From the NCBI GenBank assembly GCA_050084985.1, contig JBITNC010000001.1, positions 140,058,001 to 140,122,000 on the forward strand: a stretch of 64,000 nt of DNA, written 5' to 3'. Shown here piece after piece: positions 39,442 to 50,198 of the stretch; the first letter of the stretch is position 1, and each line of letters starts with the position of its first letter. The notes under the pieces were generated by a model. That model ran no database searches. It saw only the letters and a program-made list of their open reading frames with translations, and was not told the origin of the DNA. A program made the translations under genes and the position numbers. The DNA comes from Nageia nagi. Taxonomy: Eukaryota; Pinophyta.

Positions 39442-40429
39442 AAGGATATGATTGGGGTTGGCCCTTCATGTATTAATGTGGTTTATCACCCCATCTCAAT
39501 CCAATTCACCCTTGGAGCATTCTCAAGGTATTCCTCTTACATGGTTATTAGGTTGGCATCCACTTGCTCTATTTCAACTAGAGCTGATGAGTTGAAAGTT
39601 GACATGGTGTTAACACTCTTTTTAGAACCTCTGGTTTGCATTTGAGATTTGTAATCTACACTCTGTAAGGTCCTGTAACTCTATATCTCCTTACTCAACT
39701 CAACTATGCAAATTGTAAGCTTTGATCACTCTAGAAATTGGTATGCTAGAAAATGGCTAAGTGTTGAATTGAAGGGTATGCATGATGTTTTATTCATCCA
39801 AGGTTTGTGACACTTCTATTAATGGAAATTAATGCTTAGGGTATCGAGATCCATGCATCATATAAACTGGGCTACCATAAGTTGGATGAATCAACTTGGA
39901 GCATGTTAAATTTAAATTAGGGTACTCATATAATGGTTTGAGAAATTCAAGAAAATCTTTCCTTAAATGCTACCCTATTCAATTGATGGCTTAGCAACCC
40001 ATTGACATGAACCCTAGATCATGCCAAATTAATGCTGAGCATTAATGGCTACCTACTTTCTTAGAAGCTATGTTTAGAAGATGTACAAACCTAATTTTTT
40101 TAAAATTATGTACACTATATAGTCTTTGGTAGGTGTTACAAGATCACCTTATTGCCCAATAATGCTTCAAATAGATCTCATTAATAGGAATACATAATTT
40201 CCAAGACTCGATGATGTCTTGTAACCTAAACACATTACTTTGCATGGCTTGAGTGATAATATAAGTCCCACTCTATAGAGAGTTAAATTTTTTTTATCTT
40301 CTAGGCTTTGCTCTCTCCTCATCCCACTTGAGGATAATATCATATGGTCCAAACTTCACCCAAGAAGATTTTTTTATCAACCCATTTCTTGATAATGTGT
40401 TGGCAATGTTGAAATGACTCATATGCTTT

Positions 40430-41241
40430 TTAACAATCTTCCCCCAATTTCAAGAGCTGATTATAACTGGATTGTAGTGGTTCAAAGTCATGGTCCTCTA
40501 TTTCTTGCAAGATTTTTAATGTCGATAACTCAATGTGTATTGGTAACATAGGTCTTTTACCATATACTAATGCATGTGGGGATGTTTTGATTGCTAATTT
40601 AATGCTAATTCTATCTACCCATAATGCAAAGTCCAATTATGTATGCCATTATCTGGAATTCCCTTCAATTATTCTTTTAATGATCCATGTTAGGTTTTTA
40701 TTAGCTGATTCAGCTAACCCATTACCTTATGGGTAATAATTTGAAGAGAATAACTAGTATATCCCATATTTAGCAATAAAGTTTGATAAGTTACCTCCAA
40801 TAAATACCAATCCATTATCTAAGACAATAGTCTATGGGATTTCAAAGCGAGTGATTATCTGTTTGATCATTTCTATCATCGCTTCTTGATCTACATTCTT
40901 ACATGGTATTACTTCTAACCATATAGTAAAATAATCTATTGTAGTTAAGATGAACTTATGGCTTGTTAAGGAATTTGGGTTTATAACACCAATGAAGTCC
41001 ATACCTCATTATTGAAAGGGTTCCTCAACTATCATAGGTTTACGAGGCATAACAAATTGCCTTCTTTTTCCCATAAATATGTTGCATTTATGACATTCCT
41101 GGGCAATTTTGAATGAATCTTAAAATATGATGGGCCAATAATACCTAGCTTGTAAAATTTTTGTTGATGTAGTTGGTCCACTATAATGCTCGCTGGAGAA
41201 TTCATAATGAAATTCATGTAATATTCTCTAAGATTCATCAT
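40430..41241 (-). pseudogene. integrase relic of Gypsy element A
   Basis: The minus-strand frame from 41241 gives the N-terminal zinc-binding region in degraded form (HQQKFYKLGIIGPSYFK, then NVINATYLWEKEG). It continues past a stop into the catalytic core with MDFIG, VLDNGLVF and GLAESANKNL, which supply the D, D and E of the integrase triad. The last block 40636-40430 (KTSPHALVYGKRPMLPI) is the core's C-terminal end. In-frame stops at several places make it inactive. Confidence 0.8.
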
Positions 41242-41532
41242 GAGTCCAGTATCTTAATAGGGCATAATAGCAATCATATGTGAATCTTTAGCTATATTTT
41301 CACATAAAGCCCTATCTTTTATCAGCTTGGTTGGCTTAATTTCTATATCATATTACATTATTTTAGTAATCTAACTAGCCTTTCCTTCACCTAAGTCTTC
41401 TTGTATAACATAATTTGTTACATCTGGATGGATAGCAAATACAAGGATTCTATTGTGGAAGACATAATGCTTCAATTTTTCAAGTCCCTTCATTATGGAA
41501 AACACTTGCTTTTCAATAAATGAGTAACTTTT

Positions 41533-41766
41533 CTAGTGTTGATGTAGTGTTTGGCTATGAAAATCAATTAGATGTTCTTCTTTGTTATCATTTTTTTGTG
41601 CTAGAATTGTTGCAATGCTTATTTCTACTCCATATGTGTACATGATGAAATCTTTTGACATATCAGAATTTTTAAGCACAAGAGCTTCTATTATAACCTT
41701 TTTAATTTCTTTAAAGGCTAATTTTCCTTCACTTGACCAAGAGAATATAACATCTTTCTTTAGCAT
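41533..41766 (-). pseudogene. RNase H relic after RT in element A
   Basis: The frame of 77 codons includes FSWSSEGKLAFKEIKKVI, the connection region typical of Ty3/gypsy polyproteins, followed by a degraded RNase H start (FIMYTYGVEISIATILAQ). The usual catalytic DAS is replaced by TYG. It lies directly downstream of RT in element order. Confidence 0.7.
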
Positions 41767-41849
41767 TCAAATGATTAAGGATACAAATTATGAAAAATCA
41801 TTAATGAATTTTCTAACAAAATTGATCTGACCAAGGAATAATTGCAAGG

Positions 41850-42430
41850 CTTTCTTGTTAGAAGGGAGTGGCAATATTTCAATAGCTTTCACTTTATCTA
41901 GATCAATCGCTAATCCCTCCTCTGAGATAATGTGGCCAAGTAATTTTTCTTGGTTAACCATAAAAATAGATTTTTTTTGGATTAATTGAAATGCTAAATT
42001 TCATGCATTTTTGAAAAGTAGCTCCCACATTAGAAAGAATAAAAGGCATTCTTTGAAAAGAAAATGTCCCCCATTTGGTTGTAAATGTAGTTTTGTATTG
42101 ATCTTTATCTTTCACCTAAATCTAGTTAAATCATGAGTAGCCATCAATCATTGAAAAATAAGCTTTGGCTACTGTATGTAGGATCTGTTCCATAAGTGGG
42201 AGAGGATAATTATCTTTGAGAGACACTTGATTTAAATTTCTAAAATCAACACATAGTCTTATTTCTCCATTTTTCTTTCTAATAGGAACCAGATTTGCAA
42301 CCTAATAAGAATGTTTGATAGGATAAATAATTTTTAAATCAAGCAACTTGATTAATTCTTATTTCATGACTTCTTCTATTTTTGGGTTGACTAGCATTTG
42401 TTTTTGCTTGTACAATTTTACATCTAGTTC
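41850..42430 (-). pseudogene. reverse transcriptase relic of element A, YXDD region missing
   Basis: Minus-strand translation shows VNPKIEEVMK, IRKKNGEIRLCVDFRNLN, DNYPLPLMEQIL, then YKTTFTTKWGTFSFQRMPF and GATFQKCM: fingers and palm motifs of a gypsy RT in order. The sequence then jumps to NPKKI and LLGHIISEEG-like blocks, so the segment carrying the YXDD active site is missing. Stops and a frameshift add to this. It cannot encode an active polymerase. Confidence 0.8.
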
Positions 42431-43046
42431 AAGCTTAACTATGTGTTGGATGATGCTTTTATCATATGTTTTAAGATCATCATAAGTCTAGGCAATTATT
42501 TTCAAGAACTCATGATAGATTTGAAATATAGCAACTTTTTCTTCTTCAAAACACTATGAACCTACCTTTATATACTTATCAGGTTCTATTTCAAGCTCAA
42601 CATAACTCTCCTTCTAGATTGGCAAAGGATTTAGCTTTCTAAACATCTTTTGAATCAAACAATCTTTCAAAAGAGAGTAATCCTTTTGGTATAATATTAT
42701 TTTTGATTTGGATAACATCTAATTCTTAGAAATAGTCAGGTAATTCATGAATACCAAAAGTGTGAGCTACTACTTTATCCAAGAGGAAGTTCATCATATG
42801 GTCATCAAAATCGAATACTTGCCAAAAATTTCCAACATCAGGTACTAAAGGCCTACATTGAACTTTGACTCTAAGAGCTCCTCTTTTATAATGAGTAGGA
42901 TTACAATGTGCCCCTTTTCTAGTAAGTGCATAAGCTATTTAGTTGTACCTTCTAGGAATAGATATAAAATTGATAGCCAAGAATGAATCTAATAAATCCC
43001 AAACTCTATTCTTGTAGATCTTTAGATAATGATGTTTTGCACTAAT

Positions 43047-43845
43047 CTAGTTTCTGACATGCTTTGTGATCAATTTTGAATCACCATGGATAATTAGGCA
43101 TTTGATGCTTAAACTGATCACTTTATATAAACCTAAATAAAGGGCTTCATACTCAATTGAAAGAATACACACTAATAATATAATTCCTAAACAACCAAGA
43201 TCTCTTGAAAGCTCACAAACACAACTAATAAACTCATAAAGTAATCTCACAATGTAACACAAGATGTAAGTGGTTCCTCCAACTAGGAGCACATCCACTA
43301 ACTAGATCTTTACTTCAATCACAAATACAACTCTCTTACAATTCTCCTAATCTCAACTCCTAAGCACTATCCTATAGCATAACTTTACTTCACAAATTGG
43401 TGTATAATTACAAAGAGAGAGCCTTCTATTTATAGACCAAAATCCCTCTTTAGATCATCCTTTTATCCAATGTACAAAAGCATGACATGCACATATTTTT
43501 ACCTAAGGGGCATGCTCATGACATGGAGTGTAGAACAAGTTACATTATCATATTCACTTAAATACTTAAGGTATCAAATGATACGCTTAAGTATTAGTGA
43601 ATTTACATAGAAGATTATTACAAAACCTTTACAATACAACATTATACATTCCAACATCAATAATATTATTTATACAAATCCATGTGAATCTAAAAGAGAA
43701 CCTTTTCATATGTCTTTCTAGAGATTTGAATACAACTCTAGCTCTACATCTATGCTTACATCTGGATCCATCAAAGTACATTATCCATATCTCATGCTCT
43801 TTTTTAGCTATGATTGAGATTAGCTATTCATCTTTATATAAATAA
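43047..43845 (-). pseudogene. archaeal-type RNase H of element A, split by a solo LTR
   Basis: The upstream half (minus strand, 43845-43657) has IMYFDGS and RFTW followed by NN. The downstream half (43157-43047) has EYEALYLGL, IKCLIIHGDSKLI and KHV. Those are the motifs of the additional archaeal-like RNase H of plant Tat elements: DGS, NN..EYEA and GDS. A 499-bp LTR sits between the halves; the reading frame is the same on both sides if the LTR and one copy of its target duplication are discounted. The domain lies between protease and RT rather than between RT-RNase H and integrase. Confidence 0.75.
43158..43656 (-). mobile_element. solo Copia LTR inserted in Gypsy element A
   Basis: 499 bp, TG...CA ends, flanked by perfect 5-bp target duplications TCAAT at 43153-43157 and 43657-43661. 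In minus orientation it begins TGTTGGAATG and carries CTATAAATAGAAGG, GTGGATGTGCTCC and GGAGGAACCAC. The latter resemble TATAAATAGAGGG, GTGGATGTACTCC and GGAGGAACCAC in the LTR of the young Copia at 48.9 kb, so the two belong to related families. No internal region is present: a solo LTR left by recombination. Confidence 0.9.
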
Positions 43846-43976
43846 TAACTACCCATGCCAGCATCTGTGATCTAATAATTTAAATCATTTTTTTAAAGAA
43901 CTTCAATTATTAGGAGTGATTCTCTAAGTGTATCCATTTCAAATACTTCCATAGGTTGGGGGCCATTCATACAATT

Positions 43977-44579
43977 TTACTCTGTGATCTTCTTAAGATG
44001 AACACTTTTAATGCCCTCATTTAGAACTTTTACTTGTTTATTTTGGAAAGAAAGTAAAAGATGAGTATAGTCTAAAGATAAGTACCCTTCCAATTTAGTA
44101 GTAAATTCTCTAGATAGACATATTCCAAATAGAAGTGGAAGATCAACCATAATGATATCTTGAATAACACAACTATCAGGGAATGCATTTAAAGTTATTG
44201 GGATTCCTTTAACACTACCAATGACATCTATAGAGGAAGAATCCAATTGTATGACACTATCAATACATCTTGTAATATACAACTTTATTTCATTTGCAAT
44301 AGCTTTAAGAATCATAGTTATTGCAGCTCCAGTATCTATCATACAATTATTTACTACCCAACCTTCTAATCTTAGGGATAGATAAAATGGTGGGGGTCTC
44401 CTTATACCTATGGGAGCTAGAGGAACATCATTAGATATTGCAAAGATGATATTTCTTTCATTTACCCTCTTCTTACTATTTCTTAATTTCAAGGCCTCTT
44501 GCAAAAGATCTAATTGACCTAGTATCTTTAATGCATCAAACATAATCATCTTAGAAGGAGTTTTCTTCAGTTCTTCCAT
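43977..44579 (-). pseudogene. aspartic protease of Gypsy element A
   Basis: A 200-codon open frame, the longest left in element A, holding the retroviral-type protease motif IDTGAAITMI about 100 residues in, preceded by PPPFYLSLRLEGW and followed by VDLPLLFGICLSREF (the hydrophobic-Gly motif late in the domain). The leading MEELKKTPSKMIMFDALKIL is a common gag-protease linker in such elements. It is open throughout, but belongs to a broken polyprotein. Confidence 0.8.
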
Positions 44580-45429
44580 AATATTATATGAGCATATAGG
44601 ATAAAATTATTTATTCTACTTATTGATTTGTTTTGAATTATTAGCTTTTTCTTTATGATAATCTATAATAAAAGGATACCTCAACATATTAGGTCTCTCC
44701 TTCTTCGAGACTTATTTTCTACTTGCAGCAGGATTTGTTTCAACAAGGACATTAGTACCCAAATTCTATGAAACATTGCCTAGATGTGTTGGGAATTGAC
44801 CTTATTGATTTTAAGGCTAGGCTAAGGGAGTCTTAGCTTTCTTAGGTTCATGTTGTACTAGAACAGATGCTCAATTTTGCTAAGTAACTAGGGGTTGTTA
44901 TGGATCTATTGAAGAAGAAGTTCTAGTTTGAACACAATTTGCTTATTCTCTAGCATATCTTGGAAGCAAAAACTTTACCATGGTGAGATCAACAGTAGGA
45001 TCTAATGCAGGTTCCACCATCTGGTTTTAATGTAATCCTAAATATTGATGTTGATAAACTACACATGAGTCTAGAAAATGAGGAGTTAAACATGGGGAAC
45101 ACCATTTTGTAATGCTCGGAGCAACACTTTCTATAGAACTCATCATAACAACATTTTCAATTATTTTGAGAACACTTGATTGTTATAGTTGGTTCATCTT
45201 AGGCTAAAATCTAGCTTGATACTGATTATCATATCTTTTGTAATTAAAACCTTGATTCTTCCTTTCTTGTAGAGTGAGCTTATTGATAAGGTTCCTTATA
45301 GTTACCTTCAATTGCCTTATTCTTTCCTCTTCTTAGGATTTAGGATCAGTACTAGCACTAGTGGATGTAAGAGTAGGTAATGCTGGTATTTGATTCTGAA
45401 TAATAGACTTGGAAGGAGGTGGTAAGGCT

Positions 45430-46010
45430 AAAAATCTAAGATGAGTAATTTGTGAGACCTATTTAGGAGGTAAATCAAGAAATAATGGCATAATGGTTCT
45501 AGGCTACATCTTTCTAGAAGATACCAAGGTATGCTCTGAAAGTTTTGCTATCTGGTAAATATCTGGGAAGGTATCTCCTAACATAACAATGAGCATATTA
45601 AGGTTTAAGAGAAAGGCCTTCCTATAATATACCAGAGCTTGTGCACTTATTGGTCTAATCCTTACTAGAATAGACTTCCATGTTCTCTCAAATCTGATAT
45701 TGAAATCATTAATGGACTCATGAGGGTGTCTTTTGATACATGTTATAAAGCTAAGGAATGTACTATCATCACCATCTATAGTAAATCTTTTAATTAAAGC
45801 TTAACATGACTCTGCCCATGAATTTATAGATTGGTATGTGAGAATTCTAAACCATTCAATTGCTTTTCCTTCAAAAGAGTATGATAATAACCTAGTCATC
45901 ATAGTTTCATCAGTGATATCAAAGCTTGAAGCCAACAAAGATACATCTTGATAATGTTCATATGGTGTTTTACTAGACCCATCAAACTTAGGTAAAAATT
46001 TGAATGCTGC
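45430..46010 (-). pseudogene. gag relic of Gypsy element A
   Basis: Minus-strand translation yields SFEGKAIEWFRILTYQSINS, then a STFLSFI block, RHPHESINDFNIRFERTWKS and AFLLNLNM. This is the retrotransposon Gag core with the W-F and N-F-RFE positions in place. Single stops interrupt it. Between it and the protease the sequence is low in similarity and full of stops, and I see no zinc knuckle. Confidence 0.75.
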
Positions 46011-46439
46011 TTGAGTATAGTAGGGGAATTAGTAGCAATGATCAAAGGATGACCATTATTCCAAAAGAAAAATCTGCTAGTTGAGCCATGCTTAAAGTAT
46101 TGGTAGCAGGTGAAGGATTTTCTAGGGTTGAATCGAATACAGCTGATAGTGGGATTACCCTTAAGGGAACTATAGGGGATACAACCTAAGAAATATTTTG
46201 TCTAGTCCTCCTATGAGGAACTGATAGCTCTTGGAACCTAAGTTGTCTAAAGAAATTTCTGGCACTACTTCTAGTAAGTCTGCATTCTGGAGGTGTTAGT
46301 GTTCAAAATGTTGATTGGTTGATAGTAGAGTTGCTAATAAGGTTAAAAGAACCTTATAATATTTGAATAATCTAATTTATATCCCACCAAACATGACTAT
46401 CTAGCCTATTTACTCCCACTAAATATGGAATTTTAGTTT

Positions 46440-46462
46440 TGGTCCCACCGAGCATGCCAAAA
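46440..46462 (-). other. leader motif next to the 5' LTR of element A
   Basis: Read on the minus strand just downstream of the 5' LTR: TTGGCATGCTCGGTGGGACC. An equivalent TTGGCACATCTAGTGGGACC sits at 29111-29145 in element B. The conserved position suggests a primer-binding or packaging role, but I cannot assign a tRNA. Confidence 0.4.
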
Positions 46463-46479
46463 ATAAAAGTTTCTACTAT

Positions 46480-48442
46480 TGATTGGTATAATGTAACCTC
46501 AAAAGGTTTGGTATAGTCGATTTCTCCATTGCTTGCAATAGTAGGTTCCTTGAAAGAGAAGAAGATGGTGGGAATGTGCTCATGTTGGTTTTCTACACAA
46601 TCTTTGGGTTATAGATCGGTTCCTATAAATTGTAAAGGTTTAAAGTAATAGGAAAGAGATAAAAGGTAGAAAGTTACAAGAAAAAGATAAACAAATTAAA
46701 CTAATACATAAACAAGAACTTTATAACTCGGGCATTATAGCATAGGAAACAATCTATAACCAAGATTAAGAATAGCAAGCTATCTTGCTCTTGGGGTTTG
46801 GCAATCATAATACATAGCCATAACTTAATACAACATTTCAAACATAATATTTACAAAAGTAATAAACAATATTTTGTTGAAAAAAGGAAAAGCATTATCT
46901 ATTTGCATTATCATATATGAAAGTATCTTATAGATCTAGGCAAATTTGCTAGTGTTCGACCTTTTTGATTTCTAGCAGTCCACCATTTATACATTTACAT
47001 GCCTTGCTAGGTTGTTATCTGTCACTAATATACATAATTATTCATCTTGATTGAAGCTAGTGAAGAAAATTATTTACAATAAATATTATAACTATGTTAG
47101 ATTACATAGTGAATAAGTACCAATAGCATGACTATCTGGAAATTTGTAACTTTTGAACAGTCATATCCATTAAGCCGTAATCCTCTTGACATGTCATTAA
47201 TTGCTCCTGCTTTAATCTTGTAGTTGATTAAAGATGGTACTGTAGCTAATTGAATAAGTACTCATTTGCAGTCTGATAGGTACAATTTGCTACTATATCC
47301 TATCTACAACTATCTCCTTCTCTGCAACCATTGATGGTCCATACTATAGTTTTGAATGAATAGAGTAATGGGGGTTGTGAATAGTATATCAACTTAGTTC
47401 AAGAAGAAACTACCACTATTATGTGAAATTGAGTTGAAGTCAACACATTAATAAGGCCCCAGGGTCAAACACTTAAGATCAAGTGGACTTGGATGTTACT
47501 TCTTACCCATTACTCTTACCTTAGTCTGGTAGGTCTTATTTATTTTAACAAGTTTTGTTGATGATATGGTTCTTCTTAGTACTAGTTGATTTTAGCAAAA
47601 ATTTCTAACATCATCACTCAAAATCGATCGGTTCTATGTGGTATTTTCATGAATCATCACCCTCCATTACTTGTTTCAAGACTCATTAATTTTAGCCAAA
47701 AGTTTTGACATCATCACTCAAAATTGATGGGCTCTATTTGGTATTTTCATGAATCATTGCCTACCATTACTTATTCCAGAACCCATTGATTTTAACCAAA
47801 AGTTCTAATGTCATCTCTCAAAATTAGCAAGCTCTATTTGGTATCTTCATAAATCATCACTTGCCATTACTTATTTTGGGACTCGCTAATTTTAGCCAAA
47901 AGTTCTAATATCACTGTTGAAAATCAATGAGCTTTATTTACTTCTGAGCATCTCTTGATGATTATTTGGACATAACTTAGACTTATATTTACAAAAACTC
48001 CCAAATAGTGTATTTAAAAAACTCTCTAATAGTGTATTTACAAAAACTCCTAGACACTATATTTACAATAACTCTTGGACATTTTATTTACAACAACTCC
48101 CAGACATGATTCTTTTATATATATAGTTCCAACCCCATTTGATTGTTAATATGACCTAAGGTTAATCCCTAGGAGTTATTACAACACCCAATCGACTTTG
48201 ACTAAAAAATTACAAGGAAAAATATCAAATACAAGGACTTATACATACAATAACTAAATTATATATATAATAGTTAGATCTTGACAACACCCAAAATTCT
48301 TCAAACTTAGGGCTAATAGAAGACTCAGATTTCATGTTAAAGGGAAGAGAGTTGGAATAGAAAGAATTTACTAGAAAGAATGAAAAAATAAAAGAATGAT
48401 AGTGTGTTACCCCAACTCAGAGTGCAATTCTAAAAGAATACA
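46480..48442 (-). repeat. 5' LTR of Gypsy element A
   Basis: 1963 bp, the same length as the partner at 33830-35792, starting TGATTGGTATAATG and ending AAAGAATACA on the plus strand. The 100-bp tandem array is present at the same places (TTTAGCAAAA at 47591, then homologous positions 47691, 47791 and 47891). Confidence 0.88.
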
Positions 48443-48918
48443 CAGGTTTAGTGCTAAGGCTCCTCCTTAGGCTTATTATGATGTTGGCCTGAATGTTATT
48501 ATAAAATATAAAGGTAGATGAGTTTACACAATGATAAGATCATTTATGTAATAAATTAAATAAATCATTTTGAATACCTAAAAGAGTATTTTAATTAAAT
48601 TAAAATTCCTTTTTAGTTGTTAACAAATGCCCCACTATGAACATGATTTGATGCTTTTGAGATAAAAGATAATCAAATAAATTCAAAGTATAAAAAGATA
48701 AGTAAGAAAGCACTCATTGAAAAGTTATCTTATGGCGATAGCTTTGGATGCCCTAGTTTCACCTATATTAAGCCCCCTCTTTGACTGGGTTGCGATATGA
48801 TGAACCTTTCATCATAGGAGCAATCCAAGGTAAAGATAAAGGAACCTGAAAAAGAGCTAAAACAAAAAATATTTTTGCACAAGATATCTCAAATATAGAC
48901 ATTAAACATCATGATATG
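48443..48918. other. spacer between element A and the young Copia
   Basis: Non-coding, with no open frame of interest. It is the DNA into which the Copia inserted; the right-hand continuation begins at 57696. Confidence 0.5.
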
Positions 48919-48923
48919 AAAAG

Positions 48924-49430
48924 TGTTAGAATTTGTAATGAAATATGGTGAATATCTAAACTCCTTGTAAATTCAATTAATCACTTAAGGGTATGTAGAT
49001 ACCTTAAGAGATTAATTGAATTCTTTAATATGTAGACTTTGACTTTACCAAAGTGGTTAGTTGGTAGGTTGAAGTTTGGTGATACATTTAATGTAACCCT
49101 AACCTTACCCTTGGGTTAAAGGAAGGTTAGGGAGGTGCTCTAAAGCTATAAATAGAGGGCCTCTCCTCTTGTATCACATCTAAGTCTAGGAGTAAGATTA
49201 CTCTACTTGGTTGTGTAGGAGAGAGCTAGAGAATAGTTGTAAGAGAGACATATCAAGAGAATAAGAGAACTAGTTGTGGATGTACTCCCAAGGAGGGAGG
49301 AACCACATTATATTGGTGTCATATTATGTGAATGATGTTCTTAGAATTATAGATGTGTTATCTTGTGTACACTTGAGTTTCCTAGTCTAAGGTCCTAGAG
49401 GATTTGTTTAGATCTAGTTCAAATCCTTCA
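48924..49430 (+). repeat. 5' LTR of the young Copia
   Basis: 507 bp, TGTTAGAATTTG...AAATCCTTCA. It contains a TATA box TATAAATA at 49147-49154 followed by a purine-rich leader. It differs from the 3' LTR at a G/T near its start and a G/A near the end. Confidence 0.95.
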
Positions 49431-49432
49431 AT

Positions 49433-49445
49433 TGGTATCAGAGCC
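49433..49445 (+). promoter_or_regulatory. primer-binding site of the young Copia
   Basis: TGGTATCAGAGCC begins two bases after the LTR end. It is complementary to the 3' end of initiator methionine tRNA, the usual minus-strand primer of plant Copia elements. Confidence 0.9.
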
Positions 49446-50145
49446 TTGTTGTGGAAGCTCTTCTTCTAGGTGTAGACATTCTCCTTGTTGTGGAATCAAA
49501 TCCTTCTTGGTGTAGAAGCTCTCCTTGTTGTGGAAGCTCTTCTTTTGGTGTGGAAGCTACATCTTGGAGGTTCATCCTTCTTCACTCCTCATCTTTCACC
49601 CCCTTGGTGAGGTAAATTTTAAAGAGCAGGTATAAAGATTCTCCTCATTTGGTCATTTATTTTGATTATTAAATAATGCTACTAACACCTTATTTGCTAT
49701 GTGTTAGTCCCTTTTTTAAGTTATGATTAACAAGTTGCAATTTTTTACTAATCCTCTATGTTACTTGCAATTTTAAATTGCTATAGTTCTTTTAAAAAAG
49801 GGTTAGTATAACAACAATTGTAATTTGTTGTTCATGTTATATTGAACTTAAAAGTATGTGTTGGTTCAATTATTTGATTAAATACCAATATATGATGCAA
49901 AATTGCAATAATTGTACTAACATTTTTTATGTTAGTAGTAATGTATTATTATGAAATTTCTCATATATACTATCATTAGTGAGTTATTGATATGATCCTA
50001 AGCAAAAGGCATCAACATTTCCAAAAATAAAAGAAGGAAAAATTTTTTTAAGGGCACAATAATATATTCCAAAGATCAATATAATATATATATACATATA
50101 TGTATATATCTTTTATTGTTTTTTGTTGTTTAAAATATAGTTAAA

Positions 50146-50198
<53 letters not shown>

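Larger units (their letters stand above)
33830..48442 (-). mobile_element. Gypsy element A, 14.6 kb, probably Tat-like lineage
   Basis: Bounded by two same-orientation LTRs of 1963 bp each (33830-35792 and 46480-48442), roughly nine bases in ten identical where compared. In minus orientation the order is 5' LTR, leader, gag, protease, an archaeal-type RNase H, RT, RNase H, integrase, about 3 kb of extra coding relic, 3' LTR. All genes carry stops. RT has lost the YXDD region and the RNase H between protease and RT is split by a solo LTR. Great length, long LTRs with internal tandem repeats and the additional RNase H fit the Tat lineage of plant Ty3/gypsy. Clean target duplication is not visible: AGGTT occurs near both ends (33823-33827 and 48444-48448) but not flush with the LTRs. 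Confidence 0.85.

Noticed and set aside
33823-48448. AGGTT as target duplication of element A
   Set aside because: The two AGGTT copies are not flush with the TG...CA ends (two extra bases on the left, one on the right), so the match may be chance.
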